Assembly: GCA_038502055.1 (NCBI GenBank)
Contig: JAXRKN010000036.1
Span: 2,170,001 to 2,234,000 of the forward strand
DNA: 64,000 nt
Reading direction: 5' to 3'
DNA from: Tanytarsus gracilentus
Taxonomy: Eukaryota; Arthropoda; Insecta; Diptera; Chironomidae
The notes beneath the pieces are model-generated. The model worked only from the letters and a program-made list of their open reading frames with translations, was not told where the DNA came from and searched no databases. Numbering within the stretch: position 1 is the stretch's first letter; the number at the start of each line of letters is the position of its first letter. A program made the position numbers and the translations under genes. Positions 11,601 to 22,800 of the stretch are shown here, piece after piece.

Positions 11601-14385
11601 GTGCTAAAAGCGATGCCAGCGGAACTAAATCCAGTTCATCGGAAATGGATATCAACGGAACTATAAGATTAAATATTTGCAATTATGAAATGCAATAACT
11701 AGGCAGGAACATGATCCAAATTAATTATTACTAACTTTAATCACGACTGAATGAGTTGTTCCTGATAGTAAAAATTGATTGCTTAACTGGAAAGGCTTTT
11801 TGCCTAACTTAAACTTTCATTTTATTTCACCTTTTAATGCATTGATGCTTAAAAATGAGATATTATTTTTATAGGAATTTTCTCTCATCTTGCTCGACCT
11901 TTTTTCAGCGTGTTGGACATAAAATTATTTCTGCAAGTGTTAATTTATGATAAGAATCACAAGCTTAAAATGGCTTTTAAAATTATGTATCAATTGTGAT
12001 TAATCTTGTGGTCTTTTTAAGACTTTTGATTTAATTTACACATAAAACTGGGATATTTTATGAAGTTTAAGCATATATCATGCTGCATGCTGATTTAACA
12101 ACTCTGAAATATTTTTACTTAAAATCTTGATATATTTTCCAACAATTAAAATATGCATAACATGCCTTTTTGGTTATTGCTTCCAAGTCTAAAATTGATT
12201 TAACTTTCTACTAAGAAATTATGAGCAAATTTACTAAGAAATTATGGACATCAACTAAGAAATTATGAGCAAGAAAAAACACAATTTTTAAGGATGAACG
12301 TGGCAACGCAAAATTTTGATAAAGGTCTTGAATTAAAGATAAACACATTAGCTACACGAAAAATATATTTTTGTTGAATTTCATCAGTGCCATCAGTAGG
12401 AATTTGCAGTTTTAAATTTAATTTTCACGGTTTACTAAGAAATTATGTACAGGGACCCTATTTATGATTTTTTCAACATAAATTTAAAAATTTATAAAGT
12501 TACACAAAAAAAATAAATGCGAAAGTAGAAAAGTATGGAACAGAAATGAAAACGAACGTAGAGAACGTGCGCTGTGACGTCACTCGCACATTTCAAAGAG
12601 GAATTTTTTACGAACACGTTCCGACATGTTTCGTCGATATTGTCGCTTTGACTTTTTAAAATACAAAGAAAATCGTACAATAAAGTTTTTTTTTCGATTG
12701 AATGAAAATTTCGGAACTTACCTGATAACACTTTTCACAAAACCGATAGAGGGGATTATTTTGTTTGTTATTACACTTGATGCATTTCCAGTAGTCAGCC
12801 TGGCCAAGCTCAAGGTCACATGATCCGTCGGTGTCGTCCTCAGTATCAGCCAAAATAAAATCATCCGACTCTGCATCGGACATGTCTTGATTGCGATTCA
12901 TGAGTGCATTGAATTCATAATAAGCAGCCGTTGCCGCTTCATATGCAAATTCATCGGTGCCACTTGAGGCACTCGACTCACAATCGTCTCCGTCCGTTGT
13001 GCTCGCAACCTCATACTCAACATCGAGCACGGCATAGCCTTCCGTTTTCGATGAATCAGAATCCGAAAAGTCATCATCGGTGCTGTCCTTACACACATCT
13101 AATGTTCGAGAACAAGAATTTATATTATTGTTAGGTATTTCCCGTTTCAAATGTTCGAGATTCCAAAGAATTCTATATAAATACATTTATACACTCACAC
13201 TCGTGCATGGAAGAGAGAGGAAGAAGGGATGAAAAAAAAGTTTATGACGACTCAAATAAAATAAAAATATACTTGAAGATCATGCTTATTGAAATTCATT
13301 AGCAACTGCCTTATAATGAAATTTCAACGAACTCGCTTTGCATGTCTCGACACGATTGCCATTTTTTCTGTTGACGTACTAAATTTTCCATCAATGAATG
13401 CACTTTTAGTTTTGAGTCGCACGCGTAGAAAAAATATATCAACAACGTTGGAAATTTCCATTCCTTCTTGTATCGAGTGTGATCAAAAATATTTTCAACA
13501 CTTGCCTGTTTCCCAGTTGTGAAATGAATCATACGAGCTTTCATCGTGATTGTGAATCTCGTAGCTTCTATTGCGTGGACTTTCCGGCGCTAATTTAACC
13601 ACATAAGTTGGCAACATGCTGCGAAAATTCGTTGCTGAGGACTCTCCGACATGATTATTATTCCACTTTCCATTTGTCTGCGATTGTTTCTTAAAATCTG
13701 AAAAATTCACGATGTTGGAATAGAGTGAGATAGATTCAAGAAATTTTCACGATACATTTTCACTATCACATTGAATTCTTTCACGCTTAAAATTATTTAA
13801 TTATCGTACCTTGTACACTCTTACAGTTCATTACGAGTTGTGTTTTAATTAATTTAAGGTATTTCTAGATTAATTTATAATTTTAAAATTTACTGCTTAT
13901 TACGGATTATTTTAGCAGCAAATATGAATGTGTCTCGGCTAATCTTCCGAGGGGAAGGCAAGTTTGTGTCGATGTTTAAATTCGTACTTTGGCAAAAGAC
14001 CTTTATTAAACAATTCAGAATACACGAAAGAAATTAATTAAATTTTTTAGTTTGTGGCAGAAACCTAACTAAAATAATTACTAAATTTTTATACTTACTG
14101 TTATGTTATAAAGAATTTTAATAAAGTTGAATTAAAATTAATCGAAAATAAATATATTTAACTTCAAAAACTTCAACTACCTCAATCATTAAAAACTTGA
14201 TTATTATTTTCTTGACTATAAAACATTTTATTTTTTTGTGCAACAAAATTTTATTTTTTTAAATAAATTAATATATTAAAAAATTCTACAAATTTTTTAA
14301 AATTTAGAAATAAATCTACTCAATTTTTATAAATTTATTTTTAATACATAAACAAATTTTAATAATAATTTTTCTCACCACTCAT
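8656..14385 (-). CDS. Mdm2: Mdm2-like E3 ubiquitin ligase (acidic region, RanBP2 zinc finger, C-terminal RING)
   Basis: RING-type ubiquitin ligase of the Mdm2/Mdm4 family, whose best-known target is p53. Exons read on the minus strand: 14385-14379 (tentative start, ATGAGTG), 13697-13506, 13098-12722 and 9711-8656, in phase, 543 residues. Exon 3 is rich in Asp, Glu and Ser (about residues 70-170) and ends in a RanBP2-type finger, WKCIKCNN then FCEKCYQ. The final exon begins with a basic Pro/Arg/Lys stretch (SLFPPRPKRHKKARTSNNRK), a probable nuclear signal. It continues with a long Ser/Glu-rich linker and closes with the RING: CRFCMVNPKNGVFLH, VCCCYKCALKVW, KKRKTCPICNCKI, ending KLFVH at the terminus as in Mdm2. 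No SWIB (p53-binding) domain is visible upstream. The intron between exons 2 and 3 uses a GC donor. The first exon is the weakest part of the model. Confidence 0.85.
9712..12721. other. Large mdm2 intron
   Basis: About 3 kb between the RanBP2 finger exon and the RING exon. It contains the inverted-repeat element at 10820-12460; the remainder shows no coding signal. Confidence 0.7.
10820..12460. mobile_element. Terminal-inverted-repeat DNA element, non-autonomous
   Basis: A perfect 24-bp inverted repeat lies at 10822-10845 (starting GGTCCCTGTACATAATTTCT) and 12434-12457. It is bounded by TA on the left (10820-10821) and, after one extra C, by TA on the right (12459-12460), so a TA target site is plausible. 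The core motif CATAATTTCTTAGT recurs inside at 11190-11226 and, inverted, at 12212-12268, giving nested subterminal repeats. No transposase frame is visible; the longest internal frames are short and unconvincing. A Tc1/mariner- or pogo-like MITE fits the TA flank, but the superfamily is not established. Confidence 0.7.
13699..14378. other. Putative first mdm2 intron
   Basis: AT-rich region between the tentative start exon and exon 2 of mdm2. Minus-strand reading shows no SWIB-like coding sequence. Confidence 0.4.
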
Positions 14386-14969
14386 ATGTGCGCACATGTG
14401 CAGCATGTCAACGGTAATTTTCAAATACGCTACAAATACGCAACCTCTTCGTCGAAATAATTTTCCCCCATGTAAGTTTTGAAAAAGAGAAAACCGTTAG
14501 AACGGTTTACAAATGAAAAAATTAAATTTCTATAAATCCAAAACACTTCAATGAAAAATCCACACTTAGCACAACATAATTTTTTTATAATACATGTACA
14601 CATTTACTTAAACATTTTAAAAATTTCCACAGAATTTGAAATCAAACATTCATTCATTCAAGCCATGATAAACAAATTTAAAAATCATGCACAATAAATT
14701 ACTAACGGTTCAATAATATTTAAATTAAAAACAAAACAAAAAACAGTGACAAAAAATCATCGGATGAAAGCGCGACATAAAAGTTGAAATTAAAAAGATA
14801 TTTTAATAGAATTGAGCAAAATATTTCACGAAATCAATCAAGACAGGTGAAAAAAGTTGCACAGTGTGCCGGTAAAGCAAGACTGAGAATATTTAGAATG
14901 CACATTGCGACGGAATAAAAAAATGAAAGATGAAAATTTTTGTAATAATTCAATTGTGATTTACCTAAA
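14386..14969. promoter_or_regulatory. Divergent promoter interval between mdm2 and SCAP
   Basis: The start codons of mdm2 (minus, tentative) and SCAP (plus) lie 584 bp apart head to head, so both promoters should be here. No clear TATA box or other core element could be assigned by eye. Confidence 0.4.
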
Positions 14970-17900
14970 ATGAGTAGCAAGGAAAAGAATAAAACAAGTT
15001 TAAAGACTGAAGATAAGCATGACAAGTCGAAAGGATCTGAATTGCCATCTCGCGTCGCTCAAATGTAATATTTTTTTCAAATTTACCTTCGAATGATTCA
15101 CATTTTTTCCCCGATAATAAATCCCAACCCACCACGAAGTTTCATTATCTATTAAGTAATACATTCTATCTAATTTATCACATATACAGCTATTATCGAC
15201 ACGGACTCTTCATAACAAGCTATCCAACGTGCTCAACGAGCCTCGCAATATTAGCGATTTTATTTTGTTGGTAAGCAATGGCTCGCGTATGACGTAAAAT
15301 GTTATTTATTATGGCAATTCCTTCTTCTTGTTATCTCTTTTTGCAGCTACCCACTACTGAATTTTTCGCCGCTACCTGGAAAGATTCCAACAAAAGTTGT
15401 TTTACCACTCAACATCGCTCAACATGCAGCAAACTACTCGCAACATTTCAAGGACACAATCGTTGATGATAAGAAAGATGATGACGATGAAGTTCAAGAT
15501 CACAACACGTTGTCGGCGGGAAAATTTCATTCTCTCGTAGAATCGCAGCATCTACAAAATGATTCATTTTCATTTCCATCGCCGTCATCATCGTACTCGT
15601 GGGCTCGGATGCAACCCCCATTTATCTATGTGCAACAAGTAATTATGCGAAGCATCGTGTTGCCATGGAACAATGATTCAAAGTTAACGGACGCATTTCG
15701 AGCGCCGCTTCTTGAAGTGTTCAAGCTCCTCGAAATTATCAATAATCATGAGACAAATATAACACTTAGTAATTTGTGCCTGCACGTTGACAGCATCAAG
15801 AGACCCCAAAATGATGTTCTATTTCCAGAATATAACTGTCTTGTCCTCTCGCCCGCCAACTTCTGGAAGCAAAATATTCACAATTTCAATAAAGATGATT
15901 GTCTCTTAGGAACCATCTTTCAGCATCATGTAAGACGAATTGAGATTAATTTTTATTAATAGATTTTATTAATCACCTCGCTTCTCTTACAAAATAAACA
16001 TATTTTTTCATTTTAGAATAATCAAAAGTCAAAAGTGTCAACGGCAGAAATGTTGCTGGGCGTTCCGATGCTCGATAGCGGTTTCAAGCGATATCCATTA
16101 CAAAATCGTCCTCGAGTCATACAATATGCGGTGACATTAATCATGAAAGAGAGAAATCAAGAATTTATCACGTCACTCCAAAAGAAATTGCACAAAATTT
16201 ATCCTCTCCACCAACAGCAGCAGCAGCAGCACAGTGAGGCAGCTGAAGGCGCCGTTGGCAAAGATAATTCATCAGTGACATACATTTATTATCCCGGCGA
16301 ATTTAATTTGATTGAGCTCGTGCCGTTTAGCATCGCTCTGACCGTGCTTTTCGTCTATATGCACTTTTCAATTCGAAAAGTTGAAATGATACGCTCGAGA
16401 TTTATTGTGGCACTATCATCAGTCATCACTGTCTTGGGAAGCCTCGTAATGTCGGTGGGTTTCTGCTTCTTTTTTGGATTAAACATTTGGGTGCAATCGT
16501 CCATGGGCGTATATCCATATCTTCTTATTCTCGTTGGCCTTGAAAATTGCCTCGTACTCACAAAGTCAGTGATGACGACAGAAAACAATTTGGATGTTAA
16601 AATACGCGTCGCTCAAGGTCTAATGCGCGAAGGCTGGGCAATTACAAAAAACTTGATGACAGAAATCACCATTCTGACGGCGGGTCTTGTGCTGACATTT
16701 CTTCCCTTCCTTCAAGAGTTTTGCATTTTCGCAATTGTCGGCCTAGTATCCGACTATTTTCTGCAATTACTTCTCTTCTCGACTGTGCTGGGACTTAATG
16801 TGAAACGCGTTGAAGTGGAAATGGAGGTCAAAAAATTGCCAAAAATGTACGATTACTCGTTATGGAACAATCGAAAGGAGATGATGAAATTTGATTCGAG
16901 ATCATTGAATCGCTCAATATCGCATCCATCGCAGCTCTCTGAGCTCGATCAGCAGCATCATAAAGAGCATAATTCAAAAGCAAGCGAGAAAAAAATTCCA
17001 AAACGATTGCGAGTTGTTAATTTTTGGGCACGTACGAGATTATTTCAACGAGGCTTCATGATCTGGATGGTTTTGTGGATCTCAAATATCATTTACACGT
17101 CGGGCATAATAGAGAATATTTTCATGATAGACACACATAATTTTGATATGAGCAGCAGCAGTCGAACAACTGTCATGACAGATATTTCTAAGGATGAGAG
17201 CGTAGAGCAACAACAACATACAGAGTCGGCAATCTTCAACTATGAGAGCATGGTAAAAAAGTTTTATTTTTCAAAATTCATTTTAGACACTAAATCTCTC
17301 TTTCTCTAAACCAGATGGATTATGCGAAAAACGTTCAGTGGAATAAAAATGTGGGTGGTGGAGGAAGTGGTAGTGAGCAGCTTAATGTAACCGACAAAAT
17401 ACAAAAGTTGAAACATCCCCAATATGAGATGAGCAACAAGCTCTCGAGTTTTCATTGGGCGGGCATTTTGAAGCAATACAATGTCAGCATGAGTGGACAC
17501 TACGTAACCATACTGCCGTCAATTAAAATTTCGCATGTCGTTCCGCTCGAAATCGCCTTAAAAGTTCGCAATCCAACGGAGACAGCGCCCACATCATCAA
17601 AGTGGAACGCTCTAACCGCAGCACTCGATCCATTAGACCTAAATGACGCTGATGAAGCACAAGAGGACATCTCGATGGATCTCGATGACACAATGGATCG
17701 ACCGCTCTATCCAAAAACACCCATGGAGATAGTTCTGATAGTCATTTTGTGTACGGTCAGCGTTTTCGTTATAACCTACACAATGATTGTCATGTACCGA
17801 TGCATTTGCTCGAGAAATTATGCAGAGTGGCGTTCGAGTCGATGGGATGATAGTGAAATTATGGAGAATATAACTAGCAAGAGTGAACTGCAAGTTCTCG

Positions 17901-19856
17901 AGGGCTATCCGATTCAAGTAAAAGGACATAAGCACAATATTGAGTGTGTGGTATCGGATGGAAATTTAATAGCTACTTCCTGTTTACAAAATATCATCAA
18001 AATATGGTCGTCGACAAATGGTGAACTCGTAGCCGAAATTAATCGCATAGATTATTTCCAACAACTTCAACAGTACAACATTGAACAAAGAAAATCGCCG
18101 CCTTCGTCGTCGGATGAGAATTTGATGAAGCAGCAGCAACAGCCACAAATGTCGCAAGTGCAAGAACAATCGTCAAATCAAGTTCGATTCCGGACAAACT
18201 TGAATTTCGATTTTCATTCTAGTCGATTACGTAATGGTAGTGCTGTGAATGAGGATGGCATTAAACGTGAATTCCAAAAGAGTTACGAAAAATATTTCGA
18301 GATTATTCCAACGCGAACGAAATCGTTTGAAAACGAGATAAATGTATCGTCGAGCTCGATTGAGGGTGGTGGTTTAAAGCAGCAGCAGCATCAACAACAT
18401 AATAATCACTTGGGTTGTTATGTTAATAGCTTCAATAGCAATAATAGCAGCAATACTACGCTAAATCGCATAAATAGTAGTGATAATGTAAATTCAAATT
18501 GCATGCAACAAAACATACATTTGAAGTCATCACCGATTTGGTCGCTGGATTTTATCGACAATCTAATCGTGATCGGATGTGCGGATGGTAGACTTGAATT
18601 TTGGGAGGGGACAACGGGTAGTTTAAGGACCGTTTATGAAAATGAGACGACACATGGCGATGGAGTGACGCATGTGAAATTGGCTAGTGATAAAGTAATA
18701 GCGGCCCGCTTATCTGGTCGTATAGATTTTTATAGACTTGAAACGTACACTCAAGGACGACATATCGATTGGAATTTTACTTCGGCATATCGACGTACTC
18801 ACATTCGAACGGGATCGGCTGGGAGCATATCAAGCTTCAATCAATCGGCAGCTGCGGTGCCGCAACGAATCGTGCAAAGAAATTCACTAAATTTATCATC
18901 GCAATCGCCTCCCTCATCATCAAACTTTTCATATTCGCCGACGCAGGAAGAGTTGCGATGCATTCTTGAAATTCATCATCCCGGTCACTCACAACCAATT
19001 ACGGCCTTAGATCTCCTAGGAAATGTTCTCTTGACGGGCAGCCAAGATCATACACTGAAAGTCTTTCACACAGACTCGAATACCCTCCATTACACCCTCC
19101 ACGGTCATTGTTCACCAATAACTGCGCTTCTTATTGATCACTTTCAACCGGGCACAAGCTGTTCGGGCTCTCAGAATGGTTTACTCTGTTCATGGGACGT
19201 CGTTACAGGTAAGAGCAACCTTTTTTTGATATTTTCTTTCCCATCTCAACTCGCAAATATATATTTTGAGTGAGCTCTTAAAAAATCGAGCGAAAAAATG
19301 TTTGTCGAGTGAGTGAGTGAGGAAAAAAAATATAGAGATTGAAGATTTATCTCTCAAGCCTCTTATATGAAATTGAATTTCCTCTCGAACACAGGTGCTT
19401 GCCTTTATAATCTCCAAGCACATGAGGATTGTCTGGTGTCGATTGCCAGTGCACCGAGCTACATTATCACGTTGGGTTTAGACGAACGGTTACGTGTGTG
19501 GGAGCGATTTCAAGGACATCTTCTCAACACCATTAATCTTCATCAAGCTCACTCGAATTCGATTGTGATGCTAACTCCATCGCTTTTGATCACAGCAAAA
19601 CCGGGTTTGTGTGACATTCACTAATTTTTTCCTTTCTCTCTTTTATTGTTAAAATCTCTTTTCCCCACTAAAAGGTGCACTGCTTGTGTCAGATGTAAAG
19701 GATGGCTGTGTCAAGCATGAAGTAAAACTAGATCGTAGTGAAATGAGTCAACAAATCACACCGAAGATTTTACTACCGTCCTTTGGACAAATAATTTGCG
19801 ACTTTGGACACGAGCTACGAATTGTCAGATTTCCACTGCACGACAAGAACGAATGA
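14970..19856 (+). CDS. SCAP: SREBP cleavage-activating protein (SCAP)
   Basis: Polytopic ER protein that escorts SREBP to the Golgi when lipid is low. Seven exons: 14970-15064, 15190-15270, 15347-15929, 16017-17252, 17315-19208, 19395-19604 and 19675-19856, continuous in phase, 1426 residues (human SCAP is about 1276; the excess is Gln/Ser/Asn-rich insertions). The N-terminus has IYYRHGLFITSYP and a first membrane helix, then a luminal loop. The sterol-sensing domain spans about residues 348-515 (FNLIELVPFSIALTVLFVYM, LPFLQEFCIFAIVGLVSDYF). KRLRVVNFWARTRLFQRGFM near residue 582 is a family hallmark. A last membrane segment (MEIVLIVILCTVSVFVITY) precedes C-terminal WD repeats from about residue 870, for example GHKHNIECVVSDGNLIATS and SQDHTLKVF, that bind SREBP. 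The loop-6 MELADL hexapeptide of mammals is not conserved (see findings). Divergent from mdm2. Confidence 0.97.
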
Positions 19857-22800
19857 GCGCAGACGAGAGTGAATGAAATGCAATTATTGTTGGAGCAGAA
19901 AAAAAAACAAATAGAGAGAGAGGAATGAAGTTGTGACAGTTGAGATAGTTTTTAATTAATTTAAAAATAAGAAAAAGTGAAGAGACATAAAAAGTTTTTC
20001 ATTTCTTTCCTCTCTTTGAATGTCTTCGAGCATCTTTTTAACCAAAGAATTTCTTTTTTAACGACTCTGAAAGCTATAAAAAAAATTATATACTTGCTTA
20101 AATTTGGCAAAAATGGAAAAATTATTGAAATTATGCACTTTTGTGGTTGCTGCAAAATGCTTTTCAACGACAGCAATTCTCCTTCGCTGGTGTGAAGACA
20201 TAAAAATCTTGGTAATAAAAAATAATGGCAGGAGATGAAGACATAGCCCAGTATAGAAGGGAAACGAATGAAGAACCTTTCATCATCGTCATGTTAATTT
20301 TGAAAATAACTTTTTTCTTTCTCTGTTTTATTTCATCCATTGTTTTAAACAAGTTTTTAATGTTTTCTTCTTGAGTACATTTTTGCCTTAAAATTTACAT
20401 CATCAACTTGCTCATTTTTTTTTGGAAATGTTATAATATTTATTATAATTATTTTCTCTCATTATTTTTGAACTTTTTTTGATGTTTGTTCGTTTATTTT
20501 CCATTTTTTAAATTGTGTAATTATTACGAGCAAAACGCGGACAATAAAATGTGTTTTTTTCTTCATCTTTTGTTCTCAATTTTTAATTAATTTCATTTTA
20601 TAAATAATTTGCGGTAATTTTTTATATCGCATTTTTTCTCTCTACTTGACTTGACATGATCCGAAAAAAAGTTTCTTTCATAAACTTTTTGCTTGTTTTC
20701 AGTTTCAGGGATGAGCTTGTAATTTTTTTTCTTCTCCTGATAGCCTGCGAGCTAAGCACGATAAAACAAATTTCGTGGTTCCTACGTAAAATTTTTGAAA
20801 TCAAAAATTCAAAATTAATCTAATTGGTGAATTTTTTCCGCTCGTGAAATTTTCTGCGGTATTTGATTTAATCATCAAGCGTAAATGTCAATGCATGCAT
20901 GTGAGGAGAAAAGAGACCTAGATTGCGAAAAACTCCGAAAGATGAATCATCGTCAATTAAACAATTTTCGCCATAATTAAACAACTTTTCCATTAAGCGT
21001 AATTAATTTTTTGTCCTAATTTTATCGAAAATCTCCGCACAAAATTTTACATTTTTTAACCTCCTATTAACTGAAATTTTTTATTTGCTATTTTTCGCAA
21101 CTTTAAGCAAACACAAAAAAAAAGAAAAAACATTTTTCATTCTCATTATTGCACATAATTTCTCTTTTTAATAAATACTCTTTTTATTCTCTTAAAAGCA
21201 AAAAACAGGATAACATTTCATCATTCAAATATATTTTTTTGTGTGTGTGTGTATGTGTGTCACTCATTCGCGACTTTGCTAAAATAATTTGGCATTTTCC
21301 ACAAGGCTTTCAAACAGCCTCTCACAAAAATTATTACAATTTTATACACTATTACAATTCATTCTTTCTCACATATCTCACATAACTTTGTAAACATATA
21401 AATTTATTTGTGTGAAATTATGGAAATGAACTGAATGAAGATTTCATGAAAATATGTTGTCGAAATTTTAATTGAGAGCTTTTTTTGAATTATTTTTCCA
21501 TTTAAATTTAATAAAATTTTCCTCGCAAAAAAAAAGCTTTATTCAATTTAATATTTAAACGAGCTCACAAAGTCAAACATTTGTTTAATAAAAAAATTAT
21601 TTAAAATCTCAATTGAAATTCTAAAAAAGTTTTTTATTAAAAAAATACTTTTCATATAAAATATTTTTCCAACACATTTCCACGACATTTTTCCTCCAAA
21701 ATCGCGCTCATTTGTGAGAAATTTCATAAGCATATAACACATCTGAGTTTAGCAATAACAAAAAATATATTTTCTGTTTAAATAAATATATTTTCATTTT
21801 TATTTTAGCAAAATGATTAATGTTTTTTTTGAATGATTATCGTACAACAAAAATATAAACACATTTTTAATAATTGATGAATTATAAAATAACAAACAGT
21901 GGCTTCTTGATGAAATCTCACATTTCCATGGCTTTCTCATAACTTTTGACTAAAAATTGCCAACAACAGTAAGTGAGGTGGAAAGTAAACAACAATTTCC
22001 TTATTAATGAATTTCGCTTCGGTTTTAATTAACATTTTTTACTCAATTTTCTTTCTCAACAAACTCAATTTTGTAATTAGAAAATTTTATACGCATAAAA
22101 GTTGGAGTGAGAGCGAGAGAGAGAGATTTACTTCCTTTCATACTGGAATTAAATGATTTTTTTCATCATCTTTATTGTCATTATTTTCACGATTTTCTCT
22201 TCTTTTATTTCATCCGTCCATCAAAATTAAAGTGGTATTTAGGAGCAAGAGGAAAAAAAGGGAATTTCTTTAATTATTCGCATCGTAAATGATGATTGGA
22301 CAATAAAAAGTGTGGCGAATTATTTAACATTTTAAATGAGACAAATGAGAATAAATTAGATGATGAAAAGCGATTTAGAAGAAATGTGGCAAGCTGCGAT
22401 TTAAAAATGATATTTTCTCACAATTATTTTAGAGTTGACCCGAATTTAAATAGAGAGAGACGTTGGGATAGATTATCGATAGTGAGAAAAGTGAAGAGTC
22501 AGCACAAGATGATGTCGATGGTCCATTTTTATAACAATTTTTTTATTTTTATACTTTTAGATTGAGAAAACGTGTTTGTGTGTTATATTTTTAAAAAAAT
22601 CCTTGCACCATTGATATGACATAGAAATATATCGATGGATTGAGGGAGGAGTGCGATAGTTTTTTATGTGCTGATTGCACTCGTCATAAAATGAGATTGC
22701 ATAGTTTTATTTTCGCGTTTCGAGTAGTCTTCGAGCACATGACGATTTCTGATATGTCGGAGAGTGAATGAAGCTTTTACAGCATTTCATATATATATTA

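Noticed and set aside
12898..13134. Open frames on both strands over the acidic exon of mdm2
   Set aside because: They mirror the real exon, whose reading is fixed by the RanBP2 finger and splice phases.
13311..13544. A further mdm2 exon on the minus strand
   Set aside because: The frame runs through the GC donor into AT-rich intron and has no in-phase acceptor-donor pair.
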